A DNA stretch of 64,000 bases from Pandoraea communis. GTDB taxonomy: Bacteria > Pseudomonadota > Gammaproteobacteria > Burkholderiales > Burkholderiaceae. Location of the stretch: assembly GCF_902459745.1 (NCBI RefSeq), contig NZ_CABPSJ010000003.1:682001-746000 (forward strand), read 5' to 3'. Shown in pieces: positions 40,349-50,915 of the stretch. Within the stretch, counting starts at the first letter, position 1, and each line of letters starts with the position of its first letter. The translations under genes were made by a program, and so were the position numbers. A model generated the notes under the pieces. The model had not been told where the DNA came from. It ran no database searches and saw only the letters and a program-made list of their open reading frames with translations.

Positions 40349-41210
40349 CGTCGGGAACGGTGGCGAAGAACTCGCTGGGGGTGCGTCCGAAGGTGCGTTT
40401 GAACATCGCGGAAAACGCACTCTGACTTCGATAGCCCAATTCCCTGGCGATGCGGGCGAGCGGATATCCCTTCGATGCGAGCGGAATCGCCCGTGCCAAC
40501 ACAACATGCTGGCGCCATTGCACGAAACTCATATTGAGTTCCTGCCGGAACAGCCGTCCGATGGTACGCGGGCTGGCGCCTGCGTAGCGGGCCCATTGAT
40601 CGAGTGTCCAGGCGCGCGCCGGATCGACCAGCATCGCGTTGCATAGGGTGAGCAACCGCTTGTCGCGCGGTAGCGGCACCTCCAGGGGCAACGGTGACGC
40701 ACGCCGCAACTCGTCAAGAATCAAACCCCCCAGTAGTTGCTCGCGGGGGGCATCAAGGGTGTCCTCGGGCACGTCGATGGCCGCGATCAACTCGCGCAGC
40801 AACGGCGACACCTCCACGACTCGGCAATGATCGAGTCCCGCCGGGATGACGTCCGGATGGACGTAAAGCGTGCGCAGGTACGAAGGTTCGTTGACTTGCA
40901 GGCTGTGCACGACATTCGGCGGAATCCAGATCGCGCGCGATGGCGGTACGATCCACGCCGCATCGGCGACCGCAATCTGAATGACACCTCGTGGCGTGTA
41001 CGCGACCTGAGCCCAGGCATGCTGATGGTCGGGCACGCGGATGCCGTCGCCCAACGGCCGTGCGCGCAGCCGCACCGGGCGCGCCTGGGTCGGCATGAAT
41101 GCCGTGGGCAAAACATACGGTCCGGGGTCGACCGGTGATGACGTGGCGGCATCGGCGCCCGGTGGCTCGGCATCCAACAGGCCGGGTGACACGGGCATGA
41201 GGTTGGGCAT
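40311..41210 (-). CDS. AraC-family transcriptional regulator with cupin sensor domain
   Basis: A 299-residue regulator: N-terminal cupin-like ligand domain (about 45-150, with VPDHQHAWAQVAYTPRGVIQIAV and IWIPPNVVHSLQV) and C-terminal double helix-turn-helix (about 190-285: WTLDQWARYAGASPRTIGRLFRQELNMSFVQWRQHVVLARAI, then LGYRSQSAFSAMFKRTFGRTPSEFF). This is the NimR/YdeO-like arrangement. Regulated gene unknown. Its 3' end overlaps the LytTR gene tail to tail by 38 bases. Confidence 0.87.
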   Translation of the reverse strand: MPNLMPVSPGLLDAEPPGADAATSSPVDPGPYVLPTAFMPTQARPVRLRARPLGDGIRVPDHQHAWAQVAYTPRGVIQIAVADAAWIVPPSRAIWIPPNVVHSLQVNEPSYLRTLYVHPDVIPAGLDHCRVVEVSPLLRELIAAIDVPEDTLDAPREQLLGGLILDELRRASPLPLEVPLPRDKRLLTLCNAMLVDPARAWTLDQWARYAGASPRTIGRLFRQELNMSFVQWRQHVVLARAIPLASKGYPLARIARELGYRSQSAFSAMFKRTFGRTPSEFFATVPDATSAGTDAHTDD

Positions 41211-41380
41211 GGCGTAATCGCGACAATTTGAGTTTCATAAGTGTAAATCAGCCGCGCATGGGCGTTAGGGTCTCTCGGTTTCCATCGGTCGCTCAAGGGC
41301 GCGTGCCACAGCTTTCCGGGCGGCAAAGACGCTATGATCCAAGTCAGTATGCGGCGGACGCCGCTATATGCAGCCACAGG

Positions 41381-41410
41381 CGGTTATCGGCGGCTATCGG
41401 CGGCTATAAA
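41381..41410. repeat. Three tandem 10-bp units upstream of the GGCT-like gene
   Basis: cggttatcgg, cggctatcgg and cggctataaa follow each other with a period of 10 bases. The period is close to one helical turn, so this could be a stacked protein-binding site. It lies 68 bases before the start of the next gene in the 267-base gap after the AraC gene. Confidence 0.65.
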
Positions 41411-41477
41411 TGGCCCGACGCCTTTTCCTTCGTTCCCTGACGTTCTTCTGATCTAACGTCAGCCAATTCCGATCTGG

Positions 41478-41954
41478 ATGTTCGTGATGACAACGGTAAC
41501 GCGTGAGATGTGCGACGCCCATGACGCCTCGGACGAGGCAATCTATGCCTTCGTCTATGGCACGCTGCGTGCGGGAGAAATCAACGACATGATGCGAGCG
41601 GCCGCACGTCACGGCATTGCGGCGCCGGTCTACGTCGGCAGCGCGTCACTCGGTGGGCGGCTGTATGATTTCGGACACTATCCGGGCATGGTGTTCGCTG
41701 AAGCGGGCCAACATGTGACCGGTGACATTTACCGGATTCCGGCGGCACTGATCCCCGTGCTCGACGAGATCGAGGCGGTCTATCCGGGCGAGGCGGGGTT
41801 GTTCGTTCGGGAGATGCACGACGTCGCGTGCGACGGCGCGACGTATGCATGCATCGTTTATCCGGTGAGCGAATCGGCGGTCAGTCAGTTGCCGCAGATT
41901 TCAGGAGGCGATTGGGTTGCCTACCGTCGCGAGCGCGATGCCAACGCCGCCTGA
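41478..41954 (+). CDS. Gamma-glutamylcyclotransferase-like (AIG2/GGCT) protein
   Basis: A 158-residue protein of the gamma-glutamylcyclotransferase fold. The substrate loop YGTLRAGE is at 27-34 and the candidate catalytic Glu lies in VLDEIEAVYPGE near 94-105 (E97 or E99). Relatives cleave gamma-glutamyl peptides or amines to 5-oxoproline; the substrate here is unknown. The ATG at 41478 or 41487 are both possible; neither has a strong ribosome site. Confidence 0.75.
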   Translation: MFVMTTVTREMCDAHDASDEAIYAFVYGTLRAGEINDMMRAAARHGIAAPVYVGSASLGGRLYDFGHYPGMVFAEAGQHVTGDIYRIPAALIPVLDEIEAVYPGEAGLFVREMHDVACDGATYACIVYPVSESAVSQLPQISGGDWVAYRRERDANAA

Positions 41955-42001
41955 CCTGAGGTCTTTGCGCCACCAGCGTTGACGTAGTTGCCCCGCGCGC
42001 G

Positions 42002-42814
42002 CTATCTGCCGATGGCGAGTTGCCGAAGCATCGACATCGGAAAGCCGAACGGATTCAGCGAGGTCGCTACGTCGTAATGGTCGATGCCGTCTGCGCGTTT
42101 GAGCAGACGCGCGAGACCGACTGTCAACGGCAGCACCAGCCATTGCAGCGCGCACTTGAAGACGAACTCGAGTCCGGCCATTCGGGCCATCGCGTCGATG
42201 TCGAGCACATAGGCGAATGCCACCGCCACAAACACGACCGTGTCGAGCATGGCGGCCAGCGCGTTGCCCATCATGAGGCGCACGCTCGCCAGCCGGCCGT
42301 GCATGGCCACCTTCATGCGAGCGAGGGTGGCGGCGTTCGCAAACTCCCCCACGAGGCACGCGGAGACCGACGCGAGGAACATGTGGGCAATGGCCCCGAA
42401 CCAGTGGCGTTGCACCTCGTCGGTGAAGCCGGTCTGTGCTGCCCAGGCGGCATCGGTCGGCAGGCACGACATCAGCCATAGAAATCCGATCATCACCAGA
42501 TTGGCCGAGAGACCGCTCCAGATCACGATACGGCTGATGCGGTAGCCGTAGACCTCCGTGAGCACCGACGAAAACAGATACGCGAACGGGAAGCTGATCA
42601 GCGCGGCGGAGAACGTCAGCCGGAACGGCTCGTCCCCGATCGACCAGGGCAGCGTGACTTCACACACGCGCGCACCGAGCGCATTCGAGATCAGAAGGAA
42701 GCTCACGAAGGCAATCGCGAGCACGATCACGGCCGGCGTGATGCGTGTGGCCTGGCGCGAAGGGGGAGTGGTACAGGCGGGTGGCGTAGAGGCGGTATCG
42801 GTCATTGCAATCAT
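42002..42814 (-). CDS. yhhQ: Queuosine precursor transporter, YhhQ/VUT family
   Basis: Integral membrane importer of queuosine precursors (preQ0/preQ1), 270 residues with about six spans. Family features are VCEVTLPWSIGDEPFRLTFSAALISFPFAYLFSSVLTEVYGY, a typical YhhQ stretch containing the FPxxYxxSxxLTEVYG core, and LVGEFANAATLARMKVAM. The start at 42814 overlaps the stop of the QueF-like gene (ATGA), so the two are translationally coupled. Tight coupling to a QueF-like protein supports a role in 7-deazaguanine uptake. Confidence 0.87.
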   Translation of the reverse strand: MIAMTDTASTPPACTTPPSRQATRITPAVIVLAIAFVSFLLISNALGARVCEVTLPWSIGDEPFRLTFSAALISFPFAYLFSSVLTEVYGYRISRIVIWSGLSANLVMIGFLWLMSCLPTDAAWAAQTGFTDEVQRHWFGAIAHMFLASVSACLVGEFANAATLARMKVAMHGRLASVRLMMGNALAAMLDTVVFVAVAFAYVLDIDAMARMAGLEFVFKCALQWLVLPLTVGLARLLKRADGIDHYDVATSLNPFGFPMSMLRQLAIGR

Positions 42815-43674
42815 TGGCGAACAGTGCGGACGTTGGAAATGGCAATGGCATGCGTGGCACGTACCGGGTTGATATCGATGCCGTGACGTCGCGTGAATCG
42901 TGCGCCGACGGCCAGTCTTGTCGGGGCGCATTGGGCGAGCACGTCGGCGAAGAGCTGGTCGACGCATTGTTCGATCAGCATGGCGCTATCGCGGTACGAG
43001 AGAATGTAGGCTAATAGCGAATGCCGACAGATCGGCTCTCCCGTGTAGTCGAACCAGACGGTTCCGTAGTCGATGCCATCGGTCAGCGGACATCGCACGC
43101 TCAGCAGGTCGGAGGTCAGGCACTCGTGAAGCGGCGATGCAGGTGAGGTGTCGGCGTGACGGGCATGGCGCAGGAGATCGGCCTGTACGCCGCCGCGCAC
43201 TACGCTGACCGGTGCCAGATCGAGGCTCAGCGCGCCGGGCCCGCATGCAGTGGTCGTGCGCACGGCTTGCCTCACGGGTGTCGTGCGCACGAGGACATAG
43301 GCTTGCAGGCCGCGCGATAACTCGCCCGCCAAGTGCGCTTCGACCGCGTCGGCCGATTCGAAGCATTGGTCGCGCAGTGTGAGGAAGTAGCGTTGCGCGT
43401 CCGACATTTCCAGCGTGTACGGAGAATCGCACGGGATCACGAGTTCCACGACAGCGATCTGCGGCCGCTCATGCATGTCCAGCCACGTGACTTCGTAGTG
43501 ATTCCAGAGGTCGTACCCGCGTGGCGTCACAACCGGCAGCGGACCAGTCGAAGGGGTTCGATGCGGCAAGCGCATGCGGGGCATTGGATGGATGCCAGCA
43601 GACTTGGGGGAGGGCGATCCGTGAGATCTCGCCGTCCGGTTTGACGATGGGCTGGCGGGTGCGCGTGCCGCCAT
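42811..43674 (-). CDS. Divergent QueF-like protein (7-cyano-7-deazaguanine reductase family)
   Basis: A 287-residue bimodular protein of the QueF/T-fold family. Canonical QueF reduces preQ0 to preQ1 with NADPH. Alignment to E. coli QueF from memory: YDLWNHYEVTWLD at 54-66, E89 kept, catalytic C195 in LSVRCPLTD and D202 kept, E235 kept, and the C-terminal ARFTRRHGIDINP kept. But the NADPH signature ESKSxK is replaced by EMSDAQ (89-94), and the active-site His before E235 is Ile234. So nitrile reduction is doubtful. The start at 43674 puts E89 at the E. coli number; ATGs at 43584 and 43575 are alternatives. Coupled to yhhQ. Confidence 0.82.
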   Translation of the reverse strand: MAARAPASPSSNRTARSHGSPSPKSAGIHPMPRMRLPHRTPSTGPLPVVTPRGYDLWNHYEVTWLDMHERPQIAVVELVIPCDSPYTLEMSDAQRYFLTLRDQCFESADAVEAHLAGELSRGLQAYVLVRTTPVRQAVRTTTACGPGALSLDLAPVSVVRGGVQADLLRHARHADTSPASPLHECLTSDLLSVRCPLTDGIDYGTVWFDYTGEPICRHSLLAYILSYRDSAMLIEQCVDQLFADVLAQCAPTRLAVGARFTRRHGIDINPVRATHAIAISNVRTVRQ

Positions 43675-43764
43675 GTCCGAATATGACCAGCGTGCCGGAC
43701 ATCGATGTGGGACGATTCACGCGTTCCCATGTTTCCGGCGGCCGGTCGCGCCGCCTTTTCGACC

Positions 43765-44676
43765 ATGCGCTCATCTGACATTGCCCGTTTACTGACGCTC
43801 GCCGCCATCTGGGGCGCGAGCTTTCTTTTCATGCGCATCATCGTACCCGCACTCGGGCCATTGCCTACGGCCTTCCTGCGCGTCACCCTCGGTGCCGTGG
43901 GGCTGGCGGTGATTCTGCTGGCGTTGCGGGTTCGCTGGGAGTTCAAGGGGCTGCTTGGGGCGTCGATGGTGCTCGGCGTGATCAACTCCGGCATTCCGTT
44001 CGTGATGTACTGCCTGGCCGCCCGTGTGCTGCCTGCCGGTTACTCTGCCATCCTCAACGCGACGACACCTCTCATGGGCGTCATCATCGGCGCCCTGTTT
44101 TTCCATGATCGCCTGACGGGGGCCAAGGCGCTGGGCGTGTTGCTCGGTCTGGTCGGGGTGGCCGTGCTGACGCGCACCGGCCCGGTCACGATGTCCGGGC
44201 CGGTGGTCATGGGGGCGCTGGCGTGTCTCGTCGCGACGTCCTGCTACGGTTTGGCGGGCTATCTGACCAAGCGCTGGATCACCGATCGAGGTGGCCTCGA
44301 CGCCAAGCTCGTGGCGTTTGGCAGCCAACTGGGCGCCGCCATCGTGTTGCTGCCGTTCTTCGGCTACGTGTCGGCGACGTCTGGCATTCCCGGCCCGGCC
44401 ACGGGCGGTGTCTGGGCTGCAATGGCGGCGCTCGGCTTCCTGTGCAGTGCAGTGGCCTATATGTTGTTCTTCCGCCTGATTGCGGATCTTGGCCCGCTGC
44501 GCTCGCTGACCGTGACTTTCCTGATTCCGCCGTTCGGCGTGCTGTGGGGCGCCTTGTTCCTGAATGAGGCGGTCACGATGGCGCATTTTTTCGGCGGCTG
44601 TTTCATCGCGCTCGCGGTGTGGCTCGTGTGCAAGCCGCCGAAGGCCGTGCCGTCCACCCGTCGCGTGGCGTCATGA
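43765..44676 (+). CDS. EamA/DMT-family transporter
   Basis: Drug/metabolite transporter of 303 residues with ten spans in two EamA repeats. The first opens LLTLAAIWGASFLFMRIIVPALGPLPTAFLRV near 9-40, the second near 145-285; PPFGVLWGALFLNEAV is the usual last-loop motif. Substrate unknown. Start ATG 43765 chosen because the transporter fold begins just after it; ATGs at 43729 and earlier would add a non-conserved tail. It diverges from the QueF-like gene, 90 bases apart. Confidence 0.85.
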   Translation: MRSSDIARLLTLAAIWGASFLFMRIIVPALGPLPTAFLRVTLGAVGLAVILLALRVRWEFKGLLGASMVLGVINSGIPFVMYCLAARVLPAGYSAILNATTPLMGVIIGALFFHDRLTGAKALGVLLGLVGVAVLTRTGPVTMSGPVVMGALACLVATSCYGLAGYLTKRWITDRGGLDAKLVAFGSQLGAAIVLLPFFGYVSATSGIPGPATGGVWAAMAALGFLCSAVAYMLFFRLIADLGPLRSLTVTFLIPPFGVLWGALFLNEAVTMAHFFGGCFIALAVWLVCKPPKAVPSTRRVAS

Positions 44677-44722
44677 CCTGAGCGCCGGGCAATTCTGCCC
44701 GCGTGGAGGGCGCCCCGATCGA

Positions 44723-44751
44723 AGCCGGTAACGACTGTTACCGGCTTTTTT
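44723..44751 (+). terminator. Intrinsic terminator after the EamA gene
   Basis: 10-bp stem agccggtaac/gttaccggct with a GACT loop followed by T6. It lies 46 bases past the EamA stop. Confidence 0.9.
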
Positions 44752-44824
44752 CATGATGCGGAATGCCTTTGCGGTGCGTAAAAATTTGCGCTGCTTGGCA
44801 CAACGCCGCAATTTCAGGAAGGGA

Positions 44825-44940
44825 AATATCGTTTCACATCAAGAAATCAACTTCATATCTATTTGATTTTAATGAATAAAAAATATTATTTAAGATGCTA
44901 ATTTTCTCTGTTGCATCGCATGAGAAATGCCTACACTCTT
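44825..44940 (+). promoter_or_regulatory. AT-rich upstream region of aceA
   Basis: A markedly AT-rich block (44825-44910) contrasts with the surrounding GC-rich DNA. TTGCAT (44911-44916) and TACACT (44932-44937) with 15-base spacing are a weak promoter candidate, giving a leader of about 110 bases. No gene is seen in 44677-45055. Confidence 0.4.
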
Positions 44941-45055
44941 ATACAAGACCTGCCGATTTGGAAACGCCGAGAGTGGTCAACCGCAGTTTCGGCAACGACA
45001 AAGCAGCAAAGCGTCACCCCTCTTTATTTGTATTGAGAAACTAGGAGAGATCATC

Positions 45056-46378
<1,323 letters not shown>

Positions 46379-46550
46379 CAGGGCTGAGGGAGGGCGCGAC
46401 GCGCCCGCCTGCAACGATGCGCGTGGGGGCACATCGTCGTGGGTGGAGCGCCGCCGCGTCATGACCGCGCGTCCGGCTTATCCGGCCGGGGGCAGTCCTG
46501 ACTGTGGTCCCGTCGCGGTGAGGGCTGCAATGCACGCCTGAACGAGAAAG

Positions 46551-46585
46551 GGCCCGTGAGCTTATCCCGCTCACGGGCCTTTTTT
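46551..46585 (+). terminator. Intrinsic terminator between aceA and uspA
   Basis: 11-bp stem ggcccgtgagc/gctcacgggcc with a 7-base loop and T6. It lies 172 bases past aceA. On the minus strand it could also serve uspA, but there only a short U run follows. Confidence 0.9.
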
Positions 46586-46613
46586 CATGAGTTGCCAGGT
46601 TGGCGCAGACGGA

Positions 46614-47051
46614 TCACCGATAGACGAGTACGGGGATCTTCGAGTGCACGAGAACGCGCTGCGTCTCGCTGCCCAGCAACAGGCTGGTGAGTCCACGGCG
46701 TCCATGCGAGGCCATCAGGATAACGTCGCACCTGTGGCGTTCTGCTGCGTCAATGATGCCCAGATAGGGCGCAGGGAAAGTGGAGCTGTCGCGATCGAAC
46801 GGCACACCCGCTGCTGCAGCGGCTTCGGCCAGCTTATCGAGGTGGGCGCAGGCTTCTTCGGCAATGCGCTCGCTGAACGTGGCAGGCGCTTCCAGCACGT
46901 ACTCGCTGAAGGGGGAGTAAGGATACTCGGCGAGGCAGCAATAGCCCGTCACTCTCGCGCCGAGCGCACGCGCCAGTTCGAGTCCGCCAGTCACGGCCTT
47001 TTGAGATAGCTCCGAGCCGTCGGTCGGAATGAGGATGTGGGTAAATAACAT
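46614..47051 (-). CDS. Universal stress protein, UspA family
   Basis: A 145-residue single-domain Usp, MLFTHILIPTDGSELSQKAV. The ATP-binding signature is complete: ASHGRRGLTSLLLGSETQRVLVHSKIPVLVYR at the C-terminus, fitting G-x2-G-x9-G(S/T). Start ATG 47051 has a gggaggtcat Shine-Dalgarno; 13 codons of upstream reading are not conserved. It converges on aceA. Usps accumulate under starvation or stress; the exact role is unknown. Confidence 0.92.
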   Translation of the reverse strand: MLFTHILIPTDGSELSQKAVTGGLELARALGARVTGYCCLAEYPYSPFSEYVLEAPATFSERIAEEACAHLDKLAEAAAAAGVPFDRDSSTFPAPYLGIIDAAERHRCDVILMASHGRRGLTSLLLGSETQRVLVHSKIPVLVYR

Positions 47052-47055
47052 ATGA

Positions 47056-48594
<1,539 letters not shown>

Positions 48595-48612
48595 TTCAGG
48601 CGCACAAAAGAG

Positions 48613-48655
48613 AAAACCCCGGATGTCGACGACTGATGTCGACATCCGGGGTTTT
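48613..48655. terminator. Bidirectional terminator between pip and the DEAD-box helicase gene
   Basis: A perfect 18-bp inverted repeat (48613-48630 with 48638-48655, core ccccggatgtcgac) with a 7-base loop. Its outer four A/T pairs give U4 on each strand. It sits between convergent genes. Confidence 0.85.
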
Positions 48656-48707
48656 CAGACATTCGGGCAGGACTCGTCGATGACTCGTCCTGCCGGTGTC
48701 AGGCTAT

Positions 48708-50486
48708 TCAGTCGCTGCGACGCTTGCTGAAGCCGCTGCCGCCGTTGCGATTGCCGAAGCCACGGTCCTGACGCGGTGCGTCGAAGCTGCGGCCGCCACG
48801 TTCCTGACGGTTGCCGTCGGCCGGACGCGGCGAGCGACGCTCGAAGCGGTCGGTCGCGCTGCCGTTCGAGAAGCCATTGCCACCGTTGCCGCCTTCGCCT
48901 TGCTGGTAGCCACTGCTTTCACGGCGCTCGAACGGGGCACCGGCCGGCTTGGCGCCGCCGAAGCGTTGGCCGCCCTGATAGCCGCCATTGCCGCCATTAC
49001 CGCTGTTGTTACCGTAACGCGGGGCGCTGCTGTTGCTCCAGCGGCTGTTGCCGCCGCCTTGACCATGACGCGGACCGCCACGGCCTTGACCCGGACGCTT
49101 GCTGCCAGCACCACTGCCACCCTTCGGCGGCGAGCGACGCGGTTCGAAACCGGCCACTACGTTCACCGGCAGCGGTTCACGCGTGTAGCGTTCGATGCGG
49201 CGCACGGCACCGATTTCACCGTGTGCGGCGAGGCTCACGGCCACGCCACGACGGCCGGCACGGCCCGTACGGCCAATGCGGTGGACGTAATCTTCTGCGA
49301 ACTTCGGCAAATCGTAGTTGAACACGTGCGTGATGCCCGGCACGTCGATGCCACGTGCTGCCACGTCGGTCGCCACCAGCACGCGCACACGGCGCTCGCG
49401 CAATGCGCGCAGCGTACGGTTACGCACGCCTTGCGGCATGTCGCCGTGCAGTGCAGCGCTGTCGAAACCGGCTTGCTCGAGTTGGTCGGCGATCAAGTCG
49501 GCGTCGCGCTTGGTCGACGTGAACACGATGGCCTGATCGAGCGCGTCGTTGCCGAGCAAGTGCGTGAGCAGGCGATCCTTGTGGGCGCGGTCGTCCACAT
49601 AATGGAGCGTTTGCTCGATGTTGGCGTTGGTGCGTTGTTCGCTGCCGCGCGTGATCTCGATGGTTTCCGGATCACGCAGCAGACGACGCGTGATTTCTCC
49701 CATGCGGCCGTCGATCGTTGCCGAGAACAGCAACGTCTGACGCGATTCGGGCGTAGCGTCGACGATGGTCTGGATGTCGTCGATGAAACCCATGTCCAGC
49801 ATGCGGTCGGCTTCGTCGAGCACCAGCATCATCAGTTGCGACAGATCGATCTTGCCGCTCGAGATGTGATCGAGCAGACGGCCCGGCGTTGCCACAATGA
49901 TTTCGGGCTGCTTGGCCAGCATTTCGAGCTGACGCGGGTAGGGCATGCCACCCAGAATGCTGACCGTACGCAGACGGCGCAGTTGCTTGCCGTACGTATC
50001 GGCAGCCGTCGAGACCTGTTGCGCCAGTTCGCGCGTCGGCGTGAGCACGAGCAGCAGCGGTTGAGCCGCCACGCGGCGCACGCGCTGGCCCTTGCGGGGC
50101 TTTTCGCCCGGGGCGGCCGGCTGGTTGCGCGGATGGGCGGCCGGAGCGCGGCTGCCCAACTCGCCGCTTGCTTGCATTTCGGCGAAGCGGTGGATAGCGG
50201 GCAGCATGAAGGCGGCCGTCTTGCCCGAACCCGTCGGGCTCGACACGAGCAGATCGCGACCGGCAAGCGCAGCGGGGATTGCGCGCTGCTGAACCGGCGT
50301 CGGGCTGGTGTAGCCTGCGGTGATAAGGGCCGTCAGAATTGCCGGGTTCAGGCCGAGTTCGGCGAACGAGGGCTGACCGTCGGTGCTGACTGCCGGCGTG
50401 GCGTCAACAACAATAGCGGCGGTGTTTTCTTCAGACGTAGGGAAATACGTCTGCGCGAGCGCAGACATTTTGGAATGCTGTTCCAT
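48708..50486 (-). CDS. DEAD-box ATP-dependent RNA helicase (RhlE/DeaD-like)
   Basis: A 592-residue RNA helicase. The RecA1 domain carries the Q motif (FAELGLNPAILTALITAGYTSPTPVQQRAIP), Walker A SSPTGSGKTAAF, DEAD as VLDEADRMLDMGF and SAT (LLFSATIDG). RecA2 has VATDVAARGIDVPGITHVFNYD and HRIGRTGRAG. From about 440 a long Gly/Arg/Asn-rich tail follows with repeated GG and RGG-like elements, likely unstructured and RNA-binding. Start ATG 50486 with agaggattc; 23 upstream codons are not conserved. Long leader suggests regulation at RNA level. Confidence 0.93.
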   Translation of the reverse strand: MEQHSKMSALAQTYFPTSEENTAAIVVDATPAVSTDGQPSFAELGLNPAILTALITAGYTSPTPVQQRAIPAALAGRDLLVSSPTGSGKTAAFMLPAIHRFAEMQASGELGSRAPAAHPRNQPAAPGEKPRKGQRVRRVAAQPLLLVLTPTRELAQQVSTAADTYGKQLRRLRTVSILGGMPYPRQLEMLAKQPEIIVATPGRLLDHISSGKIDLSQLMMLVLDEADRMLDMGFIDDIQTIVDATPESRQTLLFSATIDGRMGEITRRLLRDPETIEITRGSEQRTNANIEQTLHYVDDRAHKDRLLTHLLGNDALDQAIVFTSTKRDADLIADQLEQAGFDSAALHGDMPQGVRNRTLRALRERRVRVLVATDVAARGIDVPGITHVFNYDLPKFAEDYVHRIGRTGRAGRRGVAVSLAAHGEIGAVRRIERYTREPLPVNVVAGFEPRRSPPKGGSGAGSKRPGQGRGGPRHGQGGGNSRWSNSSAPRYGNNSGNGGNGGYQGGQRFGGAKPAGAPFERRESSGYQQGEGGNGGNGFSNGSATDRFERRSPRPADGNRQERGGRSFDAPRQDRGFGNRNGGSGFSKRRSD

Positions 50487-50748
50487 GAATCCTCTTGCGG
50501 ATTGAAAGGTGATGTCGGGGCGTTGGCGCCAATCGGCAAACCCAATTCGTCGCAAGCAGGAAGCAAATCGCGGATGGGGCAGAAAGCGGATCGAAATCCG
50601 TATCGTAAGCCAGGGACGGCGGCGGGTCGTTCCATCAGGAACGCCAGTACCGGCAAGAACTACAGCGGCTTATCACAGGATTGGGGCAAAACGCAGTTTT
50701 TCGTCGCCTGACGAGGTATTTCATAGAACCCCGCGAAGCGAAGCGCGG

Positions 50749-50754
50749 ATTATA
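50749..50754 (-). promoter_or_regulatory. -10 box for the DEAD-box helicase gene (minus strand)
   Basis: Perfect minus-strand TATAAT preceded by an A8 tract. The predicted start near 50742 gives a leader of about 255 bases, opening with a small hairpin ccgcg/cgcgg. No gene is seen in the 429-base gap 50487-50915. Confidence 0.45.
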
Positions 50755-50903
50755 CCTGTTTTTTTTGAAAAGTGCACGTTCGGATTTTCACGGGGTCGCA
50801 GGAGTCCCTTGGGCATGCATTTCAGGGGAGTACCGCAGTGGCTGGCGTCAGCTTTGGCGCGGGTTGCCGTCGATCCCGCTAGGTTGCTTGTCGCGCGCCC
50901 GAT

Positions 50904-50909
50904 TACAAT
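50904..50909 (+). promoter_or_regulatory. -10 box of tsaB
   Basis: TACAAT ends 6 bases before the tsaB ATG at 50916, so the predicted +1 is the start codon. No good -35 and no Shine-Dalgarno are visible. Confidence 0.45.
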
Positions 50910-50915
50910 AGCGCC

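Noticed and set aside
48696-50711. A 671-codon frame antisense to the DEAD-box helicase
   Set aside because: Composition is Ala/Thr/Arg-repetitive because it mirrors the Gly-rich tail; the minus-strand gene has all helicase motifs.
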